Part shown: positions 1-10,900 of the stretch, one piece after another
Position numbering within the stretch: the first letter of the stretch is position 1
Layout of the letters: each line of letters opens with the position of its first letter
Assembly: GCA_963580285.1 (NCBI GenBank)
Contig: OY757020.1
Coordinates: forward strand, 103,171,497-103,235,496
Length of the DNA stretch: 64,000 nucleotides
Source of the DNA: Lucinisca nassula
Lineage: Eukaryota > Mollusca > Bivalvia > Lucinida > Lucinidae
Direction of reading: 5' to 3'
Position numbers and translations under genes: made by a program
Notes under the pieces: generated by a model
The model's database searches: none
What the model saw: only the letters and a program-made list of their open reading frames with translations
What the model was told of the DNA's origin: nothing

Positions 1-329
1 ATAACACGGTTGGATATAACACGATTTCAAGATGGATCTCAAAAATGTGAAGATTTTATAGAAAAATGACCATATTTATGGTCATTTTTCTATGTAATTC
101 ACAGATTTTTGTTTGGATTCGACATGGTTGTTTAAGTAACACGCCGGTTTCTGCTTTGGACCCCTATGAATAGTATTATAAAGAGGTTGTGGTGTGACGT
201 TTGCATGATAATTAGACTGCGTCAGATGAAAAAGTCTCTTCAAGCATGTGCACCCATCAAAGACTCACATGCGCAGTCTGATCAGTCTATGGGGGTTATT
301 GACACGAAGTTTTGCTTCTGGTCGTTCTA
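1..329. other. Left-edge intronic DNA, no gene seen
   Basis: AT-rich sequence, probably part of the FAM20C intron that precedes the exon at 1887. The only structure I see is a 30-bp near-perfect palindrome at 61-90 (GAAAAATGACCATA arms around TT). It could form a small hairpin, but no function is evident. Confidence 0.5.
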
Positions 330-455
330 GCTGCGATCATGAATCCTTTTTGTACCAAATGGAATCTTCCTCCTTATAGGAGTCCATTTCAAAATGTAGG
401 GGTGTCGGGTTGTGTTTTCTTCAAAATTTATTTGGAAAAAGGCCGAAAATGGCGG
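330..455 (+). mobile_element. PB-B MITE, left half only
   Basis: Starts CCTTTTTGTACCAAATGG and continues like the left halves of the complete PB-B copies at 6588-6812 and 46343-46537. It stops abruptly where an FB fragment begins (about 450), so the right half is lost. Confidence 0.6.
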
Positions 456-490
456 TTCTAACGAGCACTCACAGACTATGTTTCGAGTGT

Positions 491-833
491 GTGTGTGTGT
501 GTGTGTGTGTGAATTCGGGTTTAACGTCGCTTTCAACAATTTTTCAGTCATACCACGACGGTGTCTGGTTGCGACAGGGAGCTCAATGCTCACTTTTATA
601 GTGCTGCCTCACTGAAGTATCATGTCCCAAACACATTACATGATACCACATCCAGTCACATTATCCTGACACTGGGTCGACCAGTCCTAGCTCTACCCCG
701 TAAATCTGAGTGCCAAGCAAGGAGCAGCTAGTATCATTATTAACGACTTTGGTATGTCGCGGCCCGGGATCGAACCCGTGACCTCCCGTTCCCCGGAGCG
801 GACACTCTACCAACTGAGCTATCGGGGCCGGTG
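491..833 (-). mobile_element. SINE-1, tRNA-derived SINE with (CA)n tail
   Basis: Read on the minus strand, the head is tRNA-like: GATAGCTCAGTTGGTAGAGT (A-box region) followed by GGGTTCGATCCC (B box). A body of about 260 bp and a (CA)n 3' tail (TG repeat at 489-510 on +) follow. Direct repeats ATGTTTCGAGTGT at 478-490 and 834-846 are the target-site duplication. The acceptor-stem ends do not pair as a mature tRNA would, so this is a SINE head, not a tRNA gene. A second copy lies at 45949-46286. Confidence 0.85.
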
Positions 834-897
834 ATGTTTCGAGTGTAAATAAGAAAAATATAGAAAAAAAATTGTCATTTTAGAGATATTAACACAT

Positions 898-1116
898 TCA
901 GTACCAGAAACCCTTAAATGGGTACCTTGACAAACAGTGCAGGCCCAGATCAGACGCCGCAGAACGCGGCGTCTGATCAGGGCCTACAGTGTTTACAAAA
1001 AGTTCAGCCATTTCCCGAATAATTTTGAAGAGAACACAACCTGCCACCCCTAAATTTAGAAATGGTATCCTGCTGTATATAACGAGGTAGATTCCATTTG
1101 GTATGAAAAGGGTTAA
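898..1116 (-). mobile_element. PB-B MITE
   Basis: About 220 bp with inverted ends: GTACCAGAAACCC on the left and GGTATGAAAAGGGTTAA on the right. The internal hairpin is CAGATCAGACGCCGC / GCGGCGTCTGATCAG. The right end carries TTAA (1113-1116). The element sits inside the FB copy 450-1152. Confidence 0.7.
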
Positions 1117-1230
1117 AGAATGTACTATGTTAACGGGTGTGTTATTGTAATCTGAAGTGATGTGAAGAACTATCTTTGGACTCAATCACGTGTTCGAATT
1201 AGCCAGGGTAAACGAAACAGCCATGTAATA

Positions 1231-1438
1231 TACAGTACAATTCCGCAATTAAGACCACCTAAAATTAAGACTAAATCTGCTTTAAAGCTTATTGAGAAGG
1301 TTTCAGTTATTCATTCTTGTGTTTTCTATACCCAGTGTCTCCTGAAAAGAGACCACCTTTGGGACTGTTCAAAAGTGGTCTTCAAGACCACTTTTGAACC
1401 GTCCCAAAGGTGGCCTTAATGTAGGAATTTTATTGCAT
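1231..1438 (+). mobile_element. POGO-type MITE with TA flanks
   Basis: Ends are TACAGTACAATTCC on the left and GGAATTTTATTGCATA on the right, each followed inward by TTAAGACCACC-like sequence. A central hairpin (AAAAGTGGTCTTCAAGACCACTTTT) lies near 1370-1395. TA target plus a CAGT-type terminus suggests Tc1/mariner (pogo/Tigger) mobilisation. No transposase is present. Confidence 0.65.
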
Positions 1439-1886
1439 ATAGTTTATAATTAACCTCCAAGCGTCAATAACAAACACAGAAGATGCGATCTAATTATCTG
1501 TCTTAGAGAAAACAAGGCTTGGGATTTCATGTGAATCTTCTGTTGTAAAGCCTTAGGTTTGTCTAAAACAATATGAATAAAATATTTGACAATGTCGCTT
1601 GCTACGTTTATACTTGGTCCTTCAAGGCTATAAAATGTTCTCATGGCCAAAGTTGTCTGACATTTACCTGTTCACTTTCATCTTTGACAGTCATATTAAA
1701 ACTCAATATTGGATTGTCTCCCTTTGACTGAGGCCTATGATATATACCTGTTGTGTAATCTCAGCTGTGTTGTAATCCGGCTTTGTGTGAAAACATTTTC
1801 GCCTTTATGACCCCGGGGGATACTGAACGAGAATCGCTCTTGTCTGTAGATGTCTAGTTAATTTCGGTCACCATGTTTATCTGCAG

Positions 1887-1979
1887 ATATCCCCGTGAAG
1901 TTGGTGCCAACCCAAATCATTACATATTTGATGACCTTGAGCGTCATATAGCGGAGATAGCTGCTTTCCATTTAGACAG
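1887..1979 (+). CDS. FAM20C-like exon a (first exon in window)
   Basis: Acceptor TTTATCTGCAG at 1876-1886; donor GTAAGA from 1980. Encodes one leading base, 30 codons ([18 protein letters not shown], then [12 protein letters not shown]) and two bases of an Arg codon completed in the next exon. [14 protein letters not shown] is the most conserved stretch of FAM20 kinases, in the N-lobe. The preceding exon is not in the window. Confidence 0.9.
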
Positions 1980-4900
1980 GTAAGATGTTTTGTTTGTTTG
2001 AATTGAGGTTTAACGTCCGCGTCAACACTATCTAGGTCATTTTGGAGGCGTTGCTTCCAATTTTGTGGGACTTATGTGATGAAATGTCATCTCAAGCCCT
2101 GCCGCTCAATGAAACAAGGTTTATATGCATTAGACGGTCTGACTCACGCCACTTTGCCTCTTCTAAGTGGTTTACCAATACTCACGTGTAGTCAGTTTTA
2201 CCTCTGCATGGAAGCACCATGCAGCCAAGACCCGATGGGCGGGGCGGGGACAGGTAAGATGTACCCTGTTTAAGAAAATGACATATACAGTGTTGACGGG
2301 GACGTTAAACCTTAAATAAATCAATCAATATATACATTTCGAGCGATTTGATTGGTTGAAATGAAAGTTAAATACTTCGATAAATTCGGTGAGCAAGAAT
2401 CTCAGTTCTACTTTACACAGTCACACGTGGTAATATAACGTCACGTCAAAGACCACGTTTTGAACTCGCTTGTTACGTCATTGTATATGAAGTGACGTCA
2501 ACAGCGTTGATTAAAATTTTGGAAAATATTGAAACCTTAAATGTTAGAAGATAAGTTAACTGAATTTAAAGACATGAAGTTAGAATGATAAGTTAACTGA
2601 ATTTAAAGACATGACGTTTTTTCGTTTGGGGTTCTATTAAGAAATGAAATTTATTTTTCTGCAGTTCATGGAAGTATGAACGCAGTGGGTCGCGTGCAAA
2701 GTAAATGAACCCCGAAGGGGTTCATGTAAACTTTGCTAGCGACCCACTGTCGTTCATACTTTCATGAAAAGCAGAAAAATTAAGTTTATTTTTTATATTT
2801 ACATTATTTGCCCCTCATCACTGGGCGAAAAAAATGCTTGTAAGGCAAACTTTTAAAGCTGAAAAACATTTACACGCTGTTTTTCTACAAAGAGCGGAGC
2901 AGCGTTGACGTCATCAACGCCCGTAGAGAACAATGGTTTAGAATGACGTCATTTAACGTCACTGAAAATCATGTGATTCGATGCGTTCATTGACGTATGA
3001 ACGCAATTGTTTTCTATAGGTTTACATTAGACTTTACACTGGAAATGTAAATATTCTAAGATGACCGCTTTTTATTGAATAATCATTCCGCCGTGGCCGT
3101 TGGTATAATAATTCTTCGCACTTTCGAAATAATTCCTCAAATTTATCATTTTGGTGACATTTTTAACATTTCGATGGCAAAGTTGGAATTATAAGGAATA
3201 ATTTATCATTTTTGTGGATTTTATCGATGTGTAAACTCCGGCAAATTACTCACAAAATTTGCATGAAGCGTCAAACTTCATGCTGTTTATGAGGGATCTG
3301 CTGGCACACCGATAAAGTCCACTAAATGCTGTAAAAAATAAGGGTAAAGTATCAAAACAAAGCTGACCGATGGGTTATTTCTTTCGCCGGGTGACCTATC
3401 CAAACACTAGCCGATACGACTGTTGCTTAATTCCATTAATAGAAACGACGCTTTTTTCAATGTAGTATAACCGTAGTAAATTGTAAAGCGAAATACAGTG
3501 AAATTCCGCTATTAAGACCACCTTAAATTAAGACTAATTCCGCTTTGAATAGCTTATTTTGTTGGCTGCAATTATTCTGTCTTTGTGTTTTCTGCATACA
3601 TTGTTCTCTGGCCATGGACCACCTTTGGAACTGTTCAAAAGTGGTCTTAAAGACCACTTTTGAACAGCCCCAAAGGTGGTCTTAATAAAGGAATTTTACT
3701 GTAGTTCATTTATTAACCTGACGAAGCCAAGTTTTTTTCTTAACTTTTGTATTGGCATAATAGAAGTGAAGACAATGATCAGGAATCGATACAACTTCCC
3801 AACAGCTCCCATCAGAGACATCAAAAGGGAAAGAAACACGAACATGAAACAACTAGACCCTAATGAAAACATCGCAAGCGGAAAGCCAAAAGGACAGTAT
3901 CTTTCCCACAAAATAGCCAAACCATAACCCCTGGATTTTCTTTTTAAGACAAAGCAGATATTAAATGTCTACTGTCAGAATGTCTATTTTCCGAAGCTAA
4001 AAATCAATATCATGCTTGTATCTGTGCAACAAGAAAAATCCTTTTTTTTGTTCATCAAAAACAAAAAGACCTACTTTCATTTTTTTTTTTCTGCACATAT
4101 GGAACCCTGAATATCTGGAGTACTGACTATTTCCACTGTATATTTCAGGTTACTTGGGTTTTACAGGGTACCACCTACAATAGGGAGGATTGTAAATTTG
4201 ACAAAAGAAATAAAGCCGTTGGTGCCTGAAGAGATTCGTAATACATTTTTCAAATCTCCAGGTGAGAAATCTCTCTATTGTTGTTGTTTCATAATGCCGT
4301 CCATACATTACGATAACACACCCGTGCGACATAATGCATTTTTCACATCTCCAAAATGGCTATTTTCTGATGAAAATCCGTGATATTTTTCTATAACTAC
4401 AGCAAACATAGGTTGTGGGTGCTCGTTAGAACCGCTTCATTGAGGCGGTTCTAACGAGTACCCACAACCTATGTCTTGGAGCAGAAATAAGGAAAATAAT
4501 GTTTACCCCCGTATACCCCAGTTTTCTCTATATAAAGTGGGGTGTAAGGGGGTGTTAATTTCACGGACTTGTTCACGTGATGTAAGCCCTTCTTAGCTCA
4601 CCCGAGCATGAAGTGCGATGTTGAGAACGAAGTGCTCATGGTGAGTTATAGTGATCGGTCATCGTCCGTCATGCGTTGTCAACAATTTGCTTTATATGAC
4701 AACTCCTCCTATACCATTGGGCCAACAACATTCAAACTTCACAGCGGTGTTGCCTACGTAGACCTCTACCACAGTGGCTAAAACAGTTCCACTCCGATAA
4801 GAAAGTTGGTCGCCAGAACTAAAAATAGAAAAAAAATCTTTATATGCCAAATCCTCCTATGCACATGGGCCAGTTTCATTCAGTCATCATAGGAATGTTG

Positions 4901-7900
4901 CCTAGGTTATCCACTACCAAATTATCTAAGACGGTTCTGAACCTATGAACAAAATGACCACCATAGCTAAAAATAAAAAACTTTCAAATGACAACTGCTT
5001 CTACACATTGGGCCAATTTCATTCAAAATTCACTGCTTCCATAATAGATAAAACGGTCCCGCTCCAATGGCTGCCAGAGTAAAAAATATAAATACAAACT
5101 TTAAGTGACATGTTCTCCTATCTTTCGACAAATTTCATTCAAACTTCACAGGACAGTTGCTTAGGTAACCATCTACAAAAACAGATAAACCGGTTCCGCT
5201 CCAATGAAGTAGATCTAAGAATAGAGAAACTTTAAATGGCATCTGCTCTGTCTTTTCCCCAATATAAATGAAACTTCTTATAAGTGTTGCTTAGGGGACC
5301 CACTTTCATAATAGCGAAATGGTTCCACTCCAATGAACAAGATGCTAAAAATAGAAATATTTTAAATGACAAGTCCTCCTGTATCTTTGGTCCCATTTCA
5401 TTCAAAGTTCACAGGAACATTGCTAAAATGGTTACGTTCCAACAAAATGGCCACGAAATATAATAAAGAAAAACTTGCAAAGGACAACTCCTCATATTTG
5501 CCCATTTTTTTTTTTTTCAAACTCATAGGAATGTTTCTTAGATGGACCCCTGCTTAAAAAGCTAAAACGGTCTTGTTCCAATGAACAAGATGGCTGCCAG
5601 AGCAAAAATAGGAACATCTGTAAATGACAACTCTTGAATGTTGCTTAATTCGCCCTCTACCAAAATAGCTACATTGGTTCTGCTCCAGTGAAACGAAATG
5701 TCCATCAGAGCAAAAATAGAAAAATCGTTTGTTTGTTTGAACACTATTTTATATCATTTTTGAGCCGGTCAGTTTACCTATCCACACTTTTCCTGTGCCG
5801 GCTTACACGTAAGCGGTTAACCAGTACAGTGCACATTCTTTCGCTAGAAACTGACAACTGCCCTTCTTGAATCAGCGAAAGGGAGAGAATGACCGTAGAA
5901 AAGATTTCATGATCATCTCCACGAAACAGTGTTGCCGACATATAGAGAAAACTGGGGTTTGCAGGGGTACACATTAATTTGCTTATTTTTAGCTCGGCTG
6001 TTTTCGAAGTAAACGAGGTATTGTCATAGCTCTGGCGTCGTCTGCGTCGTCGTCGTCGTGCAAAAACTTGGACATTTTGTAATATCTCTGTCATTACTGA
6101 ACATATTTACTTGAAACTCGGACTAGTTGTTCATTATGAAAACAGGAACTCAAACCAATAGGTGAGGTAACCCTCAAAATATTTTTGGCACAGTTATGCC
6201 CCTCTTTCGACTTAGAATTTGTGTTTTCGAAAAGTAACTACGGCCGAGCGTTGGAACCCGCATGCGGTGCTCTTGTTTCTCCAAGACATAGGTTGTGGGT
6301 ACTCGTTAGAACCGCCTCAATGAGGCGGTTCTAACGAGCACCCATAGCCTATGTTTGCAGTATAAATAAGAAAAATATCACGGATTTTCGTCAGAACAGT
6401 AGCCATTTTGGGGATGTGACAAAAATGTACATTGTTGCACGGGTGTGTTATTGTAATAATGGTTTAGCTCCAAGAAATAATATGGTCACCAGAGCTAACA
6501 AAAACTGCCAGAGTATCTGACTATACCATCAAAAGTGTTACTTTTTACTATGTAAACTGCGATTTTCGAGGGTGTTCATTACAAGGACCCATTTTTGTAC
6601 CAAATGGAATCTTCCACCTTATATATAGCAGGAATTCTTTTCAAAATTTAGGGGTGTCAGGTTGTGTTCTCTTCAAAAACTATATGGAAATTGGGTGAAA
6701 AATTTGCAAACAGTGTAAGCCCTGATAAGACGCCGCGTTCTGCGGCGTCTGATCTGGGCCGGCACTGTTTGGCAATTACCCGTTTTGGGGTTTTTGGTAT
6801 AAAATGGGTTAAGTGATGATGCGTCGTCATAAAGCTCCTAAAGAATGTTTGACGAACAGCTGTGTTGCCTACGCATTAGTCTATATGGAGAGCAAGAAGA
6901 ATTAAAGACAAATAAGCCAAGAAAACTCATTGTCTCTAACACAATATAAGTCATCATCACTGCATAGTATAACAAGTTTGAGGCTTCTAGCTTGAATAGT
7001 TTCTGTGAAATTTTTTACGAAAAAATTTAACTGGCCTGCATGGAGAGAAAGAAAAATGAACAAATGAACAAACAAGCTGGAAAGCCCATTGTCTCTTACA
7101 TAATATAAGTCATCATTATTGCATAGCATACCAAGCTTGAGGCATCTCTGAGAAATCTTTGACAAAAAAAATAGTTTGGCCTATATGGTGAGAAAAAAAA
7201 GAATAAAAGAGCAGATATAGAGGATATTTGATTTTTTCAGTGTAAGATCGAATTTTATTTCATCGAATGAACACCAAAACTGTTATTTTCACGAGTGGCA
7301 TAGCCACGAGTGAAAATAGCAGTTTTGGTGTTCATGAGTGAAATAAAATTCGATCTTGCACTGAAAAAAATCAAATTTTCTGTTTCTTACATGCTTCAAA
7401 AGGCAATATTTAGCGTCTTTAATGGTGTCGCTCACATTCGGAGAAAATTATCTTTGTTCCTGTTCGTTTCGCGTCAATTTAGTGGTGTCCATCGTGTTTA
7501 GTGGGTATACTATTGGGTGTAAACTGAAAGTTTGCACCTGAAAAATGGCCTGGGATGGTATTATTATGAATGATTAATGAAATAATTGAGAGAGTAGTTT
7601 TCCAAAGAAGTTGCTGGCAAGTCTAACGTCGCGCGGCAAAAGACGTGACGTCAGCGTCATAAATGACGTCAGTAACGTCCCCGTCACACATGAACGGGCT
7701 ATGCGTCAATTAGAACACATTTCAGTATTGTTCAGTTATCTGACAAAGATAAAATTGAAATTAGAGTTAGATTTGAAGAAAAAAGTAGTCCCAAACAGTG
7801 AAAAATAAAAAATCGTATTTTCACTGTTTGAAACAGTGAAAATATCGATTTATATTTCACTGATAAATCTCTATCATTCATTGAAAAGCATGTAAGAAAA

Positions 7901-10900
7901 ACACATAAGCCAAGAGTCTCTTAATAAACGAGATAAGTCATCATTATTGCATTGCATACGTTTGACAATTTTTGTGTTATGGAACTACTATAAAAAGAAC
8001 GAAGAAAACAGTAAAACAATTAATTAGGAATCTTTATAGCCAGGACATAAAATCTGTACTGCTAAAATTATGCCACCCGTATACTCTCTATAAATAAATT
8101 TTCAAGAGTCTAGCATTCAATGTTTCCAAGGGTTACTCAAGTAACCCAGTCTCAGATTTTCGTTCTTTTAAGTGTTCTTTGTTTCAAAATGCAACCTTTT
8201 AGGTTTTTATTTTACCTCGCTGCAGCTGGTGATAAGTGCCGTGTGGCGGCCGTAAAAAGACCCCCGTGCTTCCTGATAGTGCAGATTATAGTTTCTTTTC
8301 CTTTGGGGTCATTTAGTTCATTTTGGTTGCTTTGAAAATCGAATATCGCTTAAACCAATAGGGGCTTGAATCATAAAAAAAGGCAGAAAAAATTTTTTTT
8401 TTTTGGTACTGTATTAGAGACAAGGTGGGAAACTTCGGCTCAATTTTTTTTGGGGGGGTTACCTCATTTTACTCAGTGTTTCTTTTTCGCAGTTTTGCAC
8501 CTGCTTGTTATGAATTATACAAGTTAAATAAGTCCACTTTGCAAAAATAATCCGCCTCTGACTGCCACTTGCAGGAAACATGTTTTTCTCGCATGGATTA
8601 ACTCAGTAAAGCAAAATTCGGCACAAACGTGTGACAAAAAAATTTCAGGTTTTCATCAATCACAACCGAACTTGTGATACGGGGGGAACTTGTTTCGCTT
8701 TCACCCGTTGTATTTCATTTAACATTAGCTCTCCTTGCCAATTTGAATCCAAAAAGATGTACTCGCTGCTCTAAATTTGATTTTGCTTCGCTTTCCGCAG
8801 TGTTCTGCAAATGATCGGTATAGAAACCCGGGCGCTTGCCATAATCGTCGTGTTTAAAAAGCGGGACGTGCAGGACAGATATAATCCGGAACTTTGGAAA
8901 CTACGCCCGGCAGTGGAGTAGCTGTTGTTACTGTTAGAATGTGTGTGATAGCCTTGATTGCGCCTTTGATTTTATTTTTCAATGTAACATATTCTGATAG
9001 GACTACGTATACACGTATTACGCAGATAAAATAACTGGATGGTGTTTCTACGTATAATGGGCTGTGCTCTGGTAATTTTGTATTGTATCGCTTTGCGGTC
9101 AACTTCCAATTAGCCGCTGTAACATTTTTGACACATGCGCAGAAAAGGACATAAATGTTTACTGAAAAGCAGAAGACGGCTTTAGATCTGATAAAAAACA
9201 AGACACGACTGCCTTGTTTATATCCAGGCTGGGACGGGCATAACGCACGTTATCGAGGAGATTGCTAGAGTGCTCCGTATTGAAGGGAAATGTTTGTCAG
9301 TTTCTTGCACAACGGGTATCGTATAAAATCTATGTGTTTTTGGCACAGTGCTAAAGAACGTGTGTACATGACGTCGTCACCTTGTGTTTAAACGCTCGTT
9401 CCCGGTACACGGCAACGGTTAGCTAAGCAAAAAAAAAAAAAAAAAAAAAAAACATGCAGCAGTGTTAAGCCAAACGGTTCAGAATATAAGTTAAAAGAGA
9501 TACGCCTAGAAATAAATTGAAATTGTTTTACAAACCAGTGATTCAGCTGAAGTGCACGACCCGCCGGATGCTTTTAGCTTTATGAGTGTTACCATATATG
9601 GGTATGGCGGCCATTTTGGTCATGTGACCTGGACATAAATCGGTTCCCCCAATAAATGCAGCTTATCGTAAGGAGCAAAAATATATCTTATACTTTAGTA
9701 CTGTATTCTGAATCGTTTACAGGATAAAAAACATTCTCTATTTTCCAATACAAAAGCATGTGTGTCAAAGTTTGACCTAGGCACAAAGAAGGTCAAGGTC
9801 AACACAGGGTCACCATTTTAGCAATTTATGATGGACCTACGTCCCAGATGCTATTTATCAAGTTTCGTGGAAATCTGCCCAGTGGTTCTGGAGAAGACTA
9901 TTTTGAAGGGTTTTTAAGATATATGGCTTGGCGGCCATTTTGGTCATGTGACCTGGACCCCATGAGCAAATTTTGGTTTCCCCCATCCCATAGAGGCTCC
10001 ATATGAAATTTGACTTCAATCGGCCCAACAGTTCCCGAGGAGAAGCAGTTCGACAATTTTCACATTTTTCGCCTCGGCGAGGCTATACTAACTGGGATGT
10101 AATATTTCGCAAGTTCATTGGTTAGATCTCATTGATATCTATCAGTATGCCAAACATTGTTTAAATATTCCAACAAAAGCATATGTGTCAAAGTTTGACC
10201 TAGGCACAAAGAAGGTCAAGGTCAACCCAGGGTCACCATTTTAGCAATTTATGATGGGCCTACGTCCCAGATGCTATTTATCAAGTTTCGTGGAAATCTG
10301 CCCAGTGGTTCTGGAGAAGACTATTTTGAAGGGTTTTTACCATATATGGCTTGGCGGCCATTTTGGTCATGTGACCTGGACCCCATGAGCAAATTTTGGT
10401 TTCCCCCATCCCATAGAGGCTCCATATGAAATTTGACTTCAATCGGCCCAACGGTTTCCGAGGAGAAGCAGTTCGAAAATTTTTACATTTTTCGCCTCGG
10501 CGAGGCTATACTAAATGGAATTAATATTTTGGTATATTTACATTTCCAGTGTAAAGTCTAATGTAAACCTATAGAAAACAATTGCGTTCATACTTCAATG
10601 AACGCATCGAATCACATGACTTTCAGTGACGTTAAGTGACGTCATTCTAAACCATTGTTTTCTACGGGCGTTGATGACGTCAACGCTGCTCCGCTCTTTG
10701 TAGAAAAACAGCGTGTAAATGTTTTTCAGCTTTAAAAGTTTGCCCTACAAGCATTTTTTCGCCCAGTGATGAGGGGCAAATAATGTAAATATAAAAAATA
10801 AACTTAATTTTTCTGCTTTTCATGAAAGTATGAACGACAGTGGGTCGCTAGCAAAGTTTACATGAACCCCTTCGGGGTTCATTTACTTTGCACGCGACCC

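Larger units (their letters stand above)
450..1152. mobile_element. FB foldback MITE, right half, with two nested insertions
   Basis: Begins in the palindromic core (GGTTCTAACGAGCAC) and ends at GGGTGTGTTATTGTAAT, the usual FB end. It is split twice: by SINE-1 (491-833, with a 13-bp target duplication) and by a PB-B MITE (898-1116). The FB element is therefore older than both. Confidence 0.65.

Noticed and set aside
760..832. Minus-strand tRNA-like sequence with good A and B boxes
   Set aside because: It is the head of SINE-1: the acceptor stem does not close, the sequence runs straight into the SINE body, and the whole unit is flanked by a target duplication. Same for 46210-46286.
5774..6094. 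106-codon minus-strand ORF with an Arg-rich stretch
   Set aside because: The Arg run comes from a GTC repeat, and the rest is SINE-3 and FB sequence.
8854..9201. 115-codon minus-strand ORF
   Set aside because: No recognisable domain, no conserved motif, no splice context. A chance ORF of this length is plausible in intronic DNA.
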